Shown here in pieces: positions 43,645 through 51,227 of a stretch of 64,000 bases of DNA. Source of the DNA: Lentibacillus cibarius (GTDB lineage Bacteria; Bacillota; Bacilli; Bacillales; Amphibacillaceae). The notes under the pieces are model-generated. The model was not told the origin of the DNA. It saw only the letters and a list, made by a program, of their open reading frames with translations, and did not search any database. Location: the NCBI RefSeq assembly GCF_005887555.1, contig NZ_VCIA01000001.1, forward strand, positions 248,001 through 312,000, in the 5' to 3' direction. Every line of letters starts with the position of its first letter. The stretch's first letter is position 1. The position numbers and the translations under genes are program-made.

Positions 43645-43751
43645 ATTATTCTCTCCCTTTATACAGCAAATGGCCCAACAATCCAAGAATGGATCGCAGT
43701 TCTTATTCCAGTTTCGCGCCTGATAGCGGGATTGTAGAAAGTACTTCTTTT

Positions 43752-44123
43752 CTATAAATCATCTTGCACAAACCCTAATTCATTGCCGTCTATATCTAGT
43801 ATGGTAAATTTTCTACTTCCATAAGGCGTGGAAAACAATTCCTCTACTATGTCTGCTTTACCTTTAAATTTTTGCCAAAGTGTGTCAACGTCATCGACAT
43901 AAAAGTTAAAGCGTCCAGGAGATGGATAATTTTCATGTTCCATCAACCCAAACATCGCTCCTCCTTCATGTTCAAAATGTACGTAATTAGGTTGTTCAGG
44001 AGGCCATGAAGCTGCAACCGTATACCCTAACACTTCTTCATACCACTTTACTGCTTTTTCAAGATCCCTAACATTTGCTCTAACATCTTTAACCTTGTTT
44101 TCATTTACAATCAATCCCCTCAT
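43752..44123 (-). CDS. VOC family (glyoxalase/bleomycin resistance-like) protein
   Basis: 123 residues with a betaalphabetabetabeta pattern: VKDVRANVRDLEKAVKWYEE, VLGYTVAASWPPEQPNYVHF, FNFYVDDVDTLWQKFK and KFTILDIDGNELGFVQDD. Metal-ligand candidates are His (YVHFEH) and the final Glu (GNELGF). One VOC module pair makes a half-barrel; dimer expected. Such proteins are lyases, dioxygenases or binding proteins; I cannot tell which. Confidence 0.75.
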   Translation of the reverse strand: MRGLIVNENKVKDVRANVRDLEKAVKWYEEVLGYTVAASWPPEQPNYVHFEHEGGAMFGLMEHENYPSPGRFNFYVDDVDTLWQKFKGKADIVEELFSTPYGSRKFTILDIDGNELGFVQDDL

Positions 44124-44309
44124 TCACATTTCATACCATGGGATTTTAGGTCTCGATCTTGGATAACCGAATTTTTGACGGTACGCTTTTCTATACTCGG
44201 TGAAGTCAAACCACTGCTTGTCACTGACCGAGTGATTAGCATGATGAATAACACATATGATTTGATCCTCCACACAAGGGGCAGTTCTGCATCCAAGTGT
44301 AGCCTCCAA
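44124..44309 (-). pseudogene. Possible small gene or remnant
   Basis: A minus-strand frame, 61 codons from a TTG, reads LGCRTAPCVEDQIICVIHHA, then SDKQWFDFTEYRKAYRQKFG and YPRSRPKIPWYEM. It looks protein-like and the frame extends upstream (SQATFNTNGKLEATLG) to a stop at 44341-44343. No ribosome site fits. It directly precedes the VOC gene. Family unknown; it may be the tail of a lost gene. Confidence 0.3.
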
Positions 44310-44456
44310 TTTTCCGTTTGTGTTAAAGGTAGCCTGGGATTTTTATAGCCATTCAATTCAACCCACCTCTCTTATAATGGAATTTTACACACTAAAATAA
44401 TTCTATGTTGCTTACTAAAAGTCCTGCTTGTTCAAAAACTAACCCTAACATGATGT

Positions 44457-44489
44457 AAGAGCGCAATTCTTATTACAGAATTGCGCTCT
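44457..44489. terminator. Bidirectional terminator-type hairpin
   Basis: AGAGCGCAATTCT pairs exactly with AGAATTGCGCTCT around a 6-nt loop; it belongs to the GCGC hairpin class seen at several places in the window. Confidence 0.8.
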
Positions 44490-44490
44490 A

Positions 44491-44677
44491 TTATTGAGGA
44501 TTTGAGTTATCCCTTTTTCTTTTTATAATATCAACAACGATATGGAATGCCAAAGCTAAGCCAAACGAAAAGAATAACAATCAAAGTGTTTACTATTATG
44601 CTCCAAAAACCATAAGTCGGTAAGTAAGAAACTAACAACGACATAGGGACTATAAATATCAGATCTAGCCATCTCAT
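44491..44677 (-). pseudogene. Frameshifted small membrane protein gene
   Basis: MRWLDLIFIVPMSLLVSYLP starts at 44677; after one frameshift the protein-like end is GLALAFHIVVDIIKRKRD then NSNPQ, stop at 44491, right before a terminator. Two transmembrane helices predicted in the repaired reading. Unknown family. Confidence 0.4.
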
Positions 44678-44881
44678 TCTATTAAGTACTTATTTTAAGT
44701 CATTCAAACGAATACCTAGCTTTTTTGGCAACGTGGCGCCAGGCATTATGCTTATTTAATAACCAAAACTTGCCCGATTCAGACAATTTAAACAACTGCG
44801 TCCTTACATGGAATAAGCACATTTGATGAATTTATATACCATATCTATGATAATCTCTAAAATATGTTTTGTTATCCTTAC

Positions 44882-45199
44882 CTAATTCGAATCAAATGCT
44901 TCCCGATAAAATTCTCTTAACTCAGTTCCATTATCCGGCCATTCAGGTGGCAGTTTGTTAACCATCATACCCAATGCATCAAGACAGCGATGCCATCCTG
45001 CAGCTGTTGCTGACGCCCAAGACCAGTCATCAAACGTATGCTCAAATGTCATTCGACATCCATCAGAGGTGTTTTGCAATTCGATTCGCAGCAAATCATC
45101 AACTTCACGAAAAGCAAAAACCACAGGTGGCTGGAATGCAGTAATCACTCCTTCATACTTTGTTCCTTCTCCATCTGTTGGGTCCTGTCTGGCTTCCAA
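44882..45199 (-). pseudogene. SRPBCC/AHSA1 domain protein, N-truncated
   Basis: 105 codons: KYEGVITAFQPPVVFAFREV, LQNTSDGCRMTFEHTFDDW and AAGWHRCLDALGMMVN are the C-terminal two thirds of an AHSA1-type START-like domain. The first strand and helix are missing; the frame extends upstream as FLTKIPQTNPGARSLLEAR but runs into a terminator hairpin with no start site. Confidence 0.6.
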
Positions 45200-45252
45200 T
45201 AATGAGCGTGCTCCCGGGTTTGTTTGTGGGATTTTTGTTAAAAAGGATACTT

Positions 45253-45285
45253 ACAAAGAAGCTGACCTTATGATCAGCTTTTTTC
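45253..45285 (+). terminator. Hairpin terminator
   Basis: AAGCTGA pairs with TCAGCTT around an 8-nt loop followed by TTTTTC. Confidence 0.65.
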
Positions 45286-45386
45286 TTATTCAAATTACCT
45301 TTAATGCCTTATTACTTTATTCCATTAAATGGCCCGACTGATGAACAAATTTATTCCGGAACAGCGCCCGATTACTGAATTTTACC

Positions 45387-45605
45387 TTAGTATAAGTTAA
45401 AGATTAAATCTTTGTCTTTTTTAAAAAAACTCCTTAACCCAAATACAATAAGCATCCCTATGAACCCTGCTATACCAAAGCAAATAATGGACTGCCAATC
45501 CATTGCCTCGTTATGCCATAGACTTTTAAAGAACTCGAATCAAGTTATTCCAATAAACCATCCAAGAGCCAGTTTCATTAAATGTGAAAATTGCAAAATT
45601 ATCAT
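45387..45605 (-). pseudogene. Small membrane protein gene with an in-frame TGA
   Basis: From ATG 45605 (or TTG 45596, better spaced after GGAGG) the frame reads …LMKLALGWFIGIT, TGA, FEFFKSLWHNEAMDWQSII then CFGIAGFIGMLIVFGLRSFF to a stop at 45387. A single TGG-to-TGA change would explain it. Two helices. The remaining 45606-45745 has no gene. Confidence 0.5.
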
Positions 45606-45781
45606 CCTCCAGTTGCTTTCCGTCAAAAAGTAAATTCTTACTCCATTAAATGGCCCTTTAACTTGATACCAATTATTTCAAATTCCAAGAATTAACTCAA
45701 TCCTTTTTTCTATAAAAAATGGCACTTACCTTATTCGCGATAAGCTGTGAGCGTCAAGTGAAATTGAACACTTTTTGCTAA

Positions 45782-46561
45782 TTAATTTTGAACACTTTTA
45801 TCCTGTTCATTTTCTTCGCCAAAAATGGATTTTCTGTATTTCATTCGGTAACTTTCCCCATCCATTTGGATTACCTCCGCGCGATGTAAAATACGATCGA
45901 GGATGGCCGTGGTAGTGGCCGGATCCCCAAGAAGGTCTCCCCAATCTTTCGGCCCCTTATTTGAGGTGAAAATGATGGTAGATTGATCATATAATTCATT
46001 AATCAGTTGGAAAAACAGATTCGCCTCCTGTTGATTCATGGCCATATACATTAAGTCATCAATGATAACGAGATCCGACTTAAGGATACGCTTTTTTCTT
46101 GTTTGCGATTTGCGAATGACATCTGCTGTTTTAAGAATATGAACCAATTCGCCCATTGGCAGGAACGAAACCTGGTAACCCCGATAAATGGCCTCAATCC
46201 CCAGCGCAACACCCAGAAAGGTTTTCCCTACGCCGGGTGGCCCCAACAGAATTAAATTATATAGTTGGTCCAGCCACGTTAGTTCTTTTAGTTGATTCAG
46301 CTGTTTTTGACTCAACGCTGTTTGTTCATGAACATCGAATTCCTCCAACGTTTTGTGAAAAGGAAATGCCGCCCATTTCATGTTGCGCTCAATCCGTTTC
46401 TCCTCTCGGCGTTTTTGTTCGTAATTCAATAAACGGGCAAGAAACTCCTGGTAGGAGGCGTCTTGTTTCTCCGCCTCCGTAATCATTTCAGGGAGTTGTT
46501 GTGCCGTTTCTGAAAGCCGTAATGTGCGCAATTGCTGTTCAAGATGGCCTGTTGATGTCAT
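45782..46561 (-). CDS. istB: IS21 helper ATPase IstB
   Basis: 259 residues, AAA+ ATPase related to DnaC. Walker A LLGPPGVGKTFLGVALG, Walker B LVIIDDLMYMAMN, sensor FTSNKGPKDWGDLLGDP and the Arg region ILDRILHRAEVI. It remodels target DNA for IstA. The start overlaps the end of istA by 4 nt. It appears intact. Confidence 0.92.
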   Translation of the reverse strand: MTSTGHLEQQLRTLRLSETAQQLPEMITEAEKQDASYQEFLARLLNYEQKRREEKRIERNMKWAAFPFHKTLEEFDVHEQTALSQKQLNQLKELTWLDQLYNLILLGPPGVGKTFLGVALGIEAIYRGYQVSFLPMGELVHILKTADVIRKSQTRKKRILKSDLVIIDDLMYMAMNQQEANLFFQLINELYDQSTIIFTSNKGPKDWGDLLGDPATTTAILDRILHRAEVIQMDGESYRMKYRKSIFGEENEQDKSVQN

Positions 46562-48131
46562 GTAGAAGAACCTCCTTCCAGAATGCTGATATAATCGGTC
46601 AAAGCCCTAGTCGTTGGCTGACAATTCTCATAAGATTTATGAACGGGTGAAGAAACGTCATTCTCCATTGCCTGATCTGTGCTCTCTGATTCCTCCTGAT
46701 GCAGGTGGTTTAAGACGTCTCGAAAATCATTTCCGGAATATAATCTATTATCCACACACATTATTAATGCCTGTTCCATTCGCTGGCTATCGCTGTTTTT
46801 CGTGCATTTCGCTATGACTTGGAGCTGGTCTTAGCGTGACGTGGGTAACATTTACGAATTTCCCCCAAATAAGTCGTCGCCCGATTCGGATTTTCAAAAC
46901 GTGAAGCCAAGCTTTGGATATAGGCTTCAATATCCTTTGAACGATCCCTGCGATGATTAGACGCTTGAATGAGTTCTCCTTTTCGGTTATCGATTTTGTG
47001 TTCAGCGATGATCTCGCCGTTTCCGTCAATCACGGTCAGTATCTCACCTTTATTTAAAAGATGAACCTGATTGGACTCCCCATGTTGATAGGTACCAAGT
47101 GGCACGGAATAACGATTGCCATCGTATAGGATAGTGTTGTCCTTCCTCACCGTTACTGTTATACTAAAATCATCTTTTTTAAGTATATTTGCTTTAGGAA
47201 TGACTGGGCGCAAGTGTTTCTTTTCTATTTGAAACACCGTGTCCGGTTTCTTTTTTGTTGTATTGTGTATTTTGCCGTTACCGGTTCGATCCAGCCATTC
47301 CTGACACGTCTCGTTCCATTTATCAATGTTGTCAAAAACACGATGTTTGGCAAAACCATTTTTGACGAATCCCACAACATTTTCAACTCGTCCTTTTGAC
47401 TCCGGATCAGCTTTCTTGCACATATAAACCCGGAATCCCCGTTCCTCTCGATACTTCTGAAAGTCTGCTGTAAAAATGAGGTCGCCGGCATTTTCATCGA
47501 CAAGAATGACACGATCCTGGTCATAAACGATTTCTTCAGGCATTCCATCAAGTTGTTCAAAGAATGTCTCATGCGCCTGGATAACGTCTTTCGTCGTAAA
47601 CGGCCGATCCCACCACATCACTGTTTTATACCGTGAATTCGACAGGACAAGGCAGATAAAGTAAAGCTTTTTTTCCTCTCCTTTCGTCGTCTGTTGTTTT
47701 GTCTCACCAAAATCAACCTGTGCCTGTTGCCCCATGGGGGGATCGGGAATGGCCTCGTAGTCTCGCACATGTAATACTTTAGGAATATGATACCGCCCTC
47801 GTAATTGGCTGACATAATTGCGAACGGTACTGGCCGCAACATCCATATTTCCGTGTTTCTCTAAGAGCCAATCTTGTATCTGCGCGGCCGAAAGGTCGGG
47901 GTGCTTTTTCAACCAGGAAAAGATCTCATTTTCATAAGGATCAAGCTTTTTAGAGCGTTCCTTTGTGCCGGCAACCCAAATAGACATTTCCTCAGGCTCC
48001 CGATTCAGATAATCATAAACAGTTGTTCGTGAGATGCCAAGCTTTCTGGCGATCTGAGCAACTTTAAACCCCTGCTGGTAAAGCTGCCGTATGTCCGTGT
48101 ACACTCTGAACTTGTCCACCTTTCCATACAC
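46558..48131 (-). pseudogene. istA: IS21 transposase IstA, frameshifted
   Basis: The first 439 codons give an HTH (GFKVAQIARKLGISRTTVYD) and a DDE integrase core (QAQVDFGETKQ, IVYDQDRVILVDEN, DPESKGRVENVVGFVKNGF). After YPRHA the frame stops at a TAG (46812), but the family continues in another frame (DQLQVIAKCTKNSDSQRMEQ … SILEGGSST) to 46558. A one-base loss at about 46855 accounts for it. The catalytic core is whole; only the C-terminal tail is off frame. Confidence 0.85.
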
Positions 48132-48373
48132 TCCATTTCTTTGATGATATCTATTAACCTATCATATCGAAATGGCGTGCGTCTTTTTAAAATAGAGCAT
48201 GTAGACTACCGCGCTCACGCTTGCTTCCTTCTCATTCGCATTAGCTTGCTCCGCAAGCAAATGCTCATTACGAAGCTACGCCCTCCAACATTTAAAAAAT
48301 ATTCAATTTTCAAGGTGCAAATGAATCGTTGACAGAATCAAAATGAAAACATGTAAAAGGAGATTCAGTTACC

Positions 48374-48415
48374 GTTGCATTGGGCAGGCCCCGGCCGGGG
48401 CCTGCCCAATGCAAC
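48374..48415. repeat. Loopless 42-bp perfect palindrome
   Basis: Two 21-bp arms meet at CCGG|CCGG (centre 48394/48395) with no spacer and no mismatch; the arms start GTTGCATTGGGCAGG. It is strongly GC-rich in AT-rich surroundings and lies inside IS21 between istA and the right end, followed by CGCCCCCCC. A loopless dyad of this size is unstable in vivo and may mark an assembly or fold-back event. Confidence 0.9.
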
Positions 48416-48475
48416 GCCCCCCCAAAAGTGTTCATTTTTATTTAGCAATATCTGTCTACTTTAGTTTAGCAGTCA

Positions 48476-48541
48476 CATGATAAAGAAGCATTGATGGCAA
48501 TCGAGCAAAAAATAGATGAGAAATATTCAAAGCAATTTTAA
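48476..48541 (+). pseudogene. Coding tail cut by the IS21 element
   Basis: Just outside the IS end the plus strand reads HDKEALMAIEQKIDEKYSKQ-F and a TAA, followed at once by a terminator. It looks like the last 21 codons of a gene whose front was lost on IS insertion. Family unknown. Confidence 0.4.
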
Positions 48542-48543
48542 AA

Positions 48544-48575
48544 CTTAGCGGGATTTCCTGCTGAGTTTTTTCATT
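48544..48575 (+). terminator. Terminator after the truncated tail
   Basis: CTTAGCGGGA pairs with TCCTGCTGAG (two G-U pairs) across a 2-nt gap and is followed by TTTTTT. Confidence 0.75.
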
Positions 48576-48671
48576 CTTTATGATATGCAAAAGACTTGTA
48601 TCATTTTACTGTTTTCATTTCGCCTGATATTGGGTATAATAAAATTAGAAGACATCACATAAAATAAAAGA

Positions 48672-48699
48672 GACCGCTAGTGTAGATACACTAACGGTC
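48672..48699 (-). terminator. Terminator of the holin-like toxin transcript
   Basis: GACCGTTAGTGTA / TACACTAGCGGTC hairpin (one mismatch) followed on the minus strand by TCTTTTATTTTATG. A second hairpin of the same transcript (AACCACCCT / AGGGTGGTT) spans 48751-48787. Confidence 0.7.
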
Positions 48700-48785
48700 A
48701 TGTACAACAGCCCTTCAAGGGGGCAGCTCACATTGTAGAGTGAAAAGATTAACCACCCTTTATGCTTACCAGGCTTGCAGGGTGG

Positions 48786-48869
48786 TTATTTCTTTTGAGA
48801 CAGCATTGCAACGACAAGTGTTGCGAATGAAATCATTAAGATTAACGATTCAAAAACTGTCAAAGGCAT
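48786..48869 (-). CDS. Putative holin-like toxin, type I TA candidate
   Basis: A 27-residue peptide, MPLTVFESLILMISFATLVV then AMLSQKK, matching the holin-like toxin family (Hol_Tox) in length, single helix and basic end. AAAGGGGGTG lies immediately before the ATG. The 3' transcript has two strong hairpins, as in type I toxin mRNAs. The toxin should insert in the membrane; an antisense RNA would hold it in check. It lies between IS21 and the conjugation block, a frequent location for such stabilising genes. Confidence 0.75.
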   Translation of the reverse strand: MPLTVFESLILMISFATLVVAMLSQKK

Positions 48870-49218
48870 CACCCCCTTTCTCTAAAGGAAGGTGCGAAAA
48901 AAGGAGTGAGCCACCACCCATGAAAGCCTTATTGTACAAGTTCTATTGTAACAAAAATCAATCTTTTCTAACAGAACATACTTTCCTATTCGTGAAGAAA
49001 ATAACAAAGGCATGTTAGGCCTAGTATTAACCTTACACTTCTTTTTTCTTCATAATTCTTTCTCTAGAAGTCACCTTTTTGAAGCTTTCCACCCTATACC
49101 ATCTTGAGAGCAAAAAGCATGTCCAACGATCAAGTCAAATGGAAGATGACCTAATCCATAGACATGCCAATATTGCGAAACAAATCCCTGTTTCTAACCT
49201 TTGAACCCGGTAAATCGA
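48870..49218. other. Intergenic region upstream of the toxin gene
   Basis: 349 nt. Minus-strand promoter elements for the toxin are expected here but not clear; the plus-strand frame starting MKRLTTLYAYQACR overlaps the toxin on the opposite strand and is a shadow. An antisense RNA could start in this space. Nothing else stands out. Confidence 0.35.
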
Positions 49219-49917
49219 TTATGCTTCCTTAATAAATTCACCTTGTTCGTCCAGTAAGTAAAACACGTTTTGAAAATCCTTGTCACCCCCCATTAAATCC
49301 TTATCGGTTGTTATACGTAATTTCATATCTTTTGCATACATTTTCAACGGCTCGATATGCTTCATTGATTCAGTGATGGCAATCATACGTTCATTAAATG
49401 AACTGCCTTTCCACTTTAAATGCAATAATAAGTCTTTGATATCTCCACGGCACACGTAAACATAAAATGGTTTTCCCTTCCATTCAATGGCTGCGATAAA
49501 CGGTTGTGGTGCCGGGGTAATTACCGCTCCAGGGAAAAATTGATATAGTTCAAAAAACATGAGACGTTTTAACACACCTTTTGTTTGATACACCACCCAA
49601 TAATTCGCTTCATACGAAACATTTGTTATGAAAGCGCCCGTCTGTCCCAACGTATAAACGGGCATAATCTGCTTATTTACACGCATTTCATGACGAACGA
49701 TTTTTTGTTCGCGAGCCATCTGTTTTAAACGTTTCTTTTGCAGCCGGAATAATCGGGAGAGTTGTTTCCCCCCAATCACCCCCACCTTCGCCAACGCATC
49801 CAAAGCTGCACATTCTTTAGGGGACCTATCATTCACATAATGGATGGTCTTCAAATTGGACGGCAGCCGCTGCCAGTGCAAGGTCCATGGCTGTTCAATT
49901 GAAAATGGTCTTGACAT
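49219..49917 (-). CDS. Winged-helix protein of the replication-relaxation type
   Basis: 232 residues; ATG after GAGGGGGG. SPKECAALDALAKVGVIGGKQLSRLFRLQKKRLK is an N-terminal winged-helix-like segment; later MPVYTLGQTGAF and FIAAIEWKGKPFYVYVCRGD recall the layout of replication-relaxation proteins and of the 54973 product. It is the last gene of the conjugation block, 16 nt after the S1-domain gene. Probably DNA binding; role in transfer or control unknown. Confidence 0.5.
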   Translation of the reverse strand: MSRPFSIEQPWTLHWQRLPSNLKTIHYVNDRSPKECAALDALAKVGVIGGKQLSRLFRLQKKRLKQMAREQKIVRHEMRVNKQIMPVYTLGQTGAFITNVSYEANYWVVYQTKGVLKRLMFFELYQFFPGAVITPAPQPFIAAIEWKGKPFYVYVCRGDIKDLLLHLKWKGSSFNERMIAITESMKHIEPLKMYAKDMKLRITTDKDLMGGDKDFQNVFYLLDEQGEFIKEA

Positions 49918-49932
49918 CGTTTATCCCCCCTC

Positions 49933-50778
49933 TTATAGGACACGGGTGATACGCGTACGGATTTGTTCCTTTTCCGTATTAATGTTATCCACGCGCACCA
50001 GCACCCGGTCATCTTTCTGAACGTTTTGGAATTTCAAGTGACTGGACAGGGAATCAACCCCCGGCTCCAAACGAACAAAGACACCGTATTCCCGTACTCC
50101 GGACACAGTGCCAACATACTCCCCATTTTTCTGATAACGTTTCACACAATCCGGCCATGGATTCTGCAACAGAGCTTTGGCGCTAACTTCTACGTGCTGT
50201 TTTTCTTCGTCAATGGCCATCACCTTGACTTTGATGGCTTGGCCTTCCTGAAATTCGTCATGCAAGTTATCAATCCAGCCATAACGAATTTCATCAATCG
50301 GGATGACTACATGAATACCGCCGATATCCGCCAATAAATACCCTTCATCTACATGGCGAATGACAGCCGGTGTTGTATCCCCTACTTGTAGTTTGCGCAG
50401 AGTAATAGCCGCCAATTTTTCACGTGCTTTGGTGCGCGATGCTGTAAACAATTCATTTTCCTGATCGTAATTCAACACCATAAAAGCAGTGTTTTGTCCC
50501 GTCATGGAACGTAATTGGCGCAAATTTTGTGCGCCCGTATACTCCAATGGAATCAAACCACGAATGGTTCCCACCCTTACGACGGCACATGGATGTTTTT
50601 CTTCCCCTGGTTGTCCAATTTTTTCAATACCGGCAATTGGTGCGTATAAAATTTTGCTGTTCTGATAAGCTGCATAAATTTCTTTCCAGTTTTCCAGCGT
50701 ATGGTCTTGTTCCTGATCCACCATCTTAGACGGGTCAAATCCTTCAATCATTACGCTTTCGTTTAATTCTTCAGCCAT
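49933..50778 (-). CDS. S1-domain RNA-binding protein
   Basis: 281 residues from ATG 50778 (AAAGGAG upstream). Three S1-like modules: one around PCAVVRVGTIRGLIPLEYTG, one around GDTTPAVIRHVDEGYLLADI and one around NGEYVGTVSGVREYGVFVRL then EPGVDSLSS. The last is the best S1 match. Comparable S1 proteins sit in conjugation regions of Bacillus plasmids; the function is unknown but binding of single-stranded nucleic acid is likely. Confidence 0.7.
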   Translation of the reverse strand: MAEELNESVMIEGFDPSKMVDQEQDHTLENWKEIYAAYQNSKILYAPIAGIEKIGQPGEEKHPCAVVRVGTIRGLIPLEYTGAQNLRQLRSMTGQNTAFMVLNYDQENELFTASRTKAREKLAAITLRKLQVGDTTPAVIRHVDEGYLLADIGGIHVVIPIDEIRYGWIDNLHDEFQEGQAIKVKVMAIDEEKQHVEVSAKALLQNPWPDCVKRYQKNGEYVGTVSGVREYGVFVRLEPGVDSLSSHLKFQNVQKDDRVLVRVDNINTEKEQIRTRITRVL

Positions 50779-50830
50779 TATGAATCGCTCCTTTTCCAAT
50801 TTTTAAATGAAACTTTCCGTTATTGATTTG

Positions 50831-51163
50831 TTACAAGCTGCTTTGATATCTCGTTAATAATTGCTCGATAATCTCTATCGCTGTTTGGAGTGCCTGTTCC
50901 CTTGTTTCAAAAAAAGCATGTGGCCAGGTTACCCCTGCTTCTGCCAACTGATTATGGCCGGCACTTGTGAACGAGCGTAAAACTTCGGGGAGATAGACCC
51001 AATGCTGATTACTCGGCTCAATCGTGCAAGCGAAATAGTACTGTTCCCCCGGCACGTTATACAATGCTATGGTTGCGGCCCCCACCCCCTTAAAGCGAAA
51101 ATGATATGTTTCTTCCTGATACAACAGGCTTCCTTCTGCATGTTGATAAGGATAAGTGTCCAT
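50831..51163 (-). CDS. Conserved hypothetical protein of the conjugation block
   Basis: 110 residues from ATG 51163 (AAAGGAG upstream). MDTYPYQHAEGSLLYQEETY, YNVPGEQYYFACTIEPSNQH and FETREQALQTAIEIIEQLL; cytoplasmic, acidic, no motif I know. It lies between traG and the S1 gene with 50-65 nt gaps, so it belongs to the same unit. Confidence 0.55.
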   Translation of the reverse strand: MDTYPYQHAEGSLLYQEETYHFRFKGVGAATIALYNVPGEQYYFACTIEPSNQHWVYLPEVLRSFTSAGHNQLAEAGVTWPHAFFETREQALQTAIEIIEQLLTRYQSSL

Positions 51164-51227
51164 TTCGTTCTGCTCCTTTCTCTTGTTAAATGCATACAAA
51201 AAACACCCTTTTCCTATGAAAAGCGCG

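Larger units (their letters stand above)
45746..48477 (-). mobile_element. IS21-family insertion sequence
   Basis: istA-istB pair bounded by related 36-nt ends that both start TGTGA and finish TTGCTAA, with inner repeats of the GAACACTTTT type at both sides, as usual for IS21. No exact target duplication is evident (GATAAGC left, TGATAAA right). istA is frameshifted, so the copy is probably inactive. A loopless palindrome lies near the right end. Confidence 0.8.

Noticed and set aside
46614..47399. Plus-strand frames inside IS21
   Set aside because: Antisense to istA.
48740..49018. Plus-strand frame of 92 codons
   Set aside because: Antisense to the holin-like toxin and its terminator.
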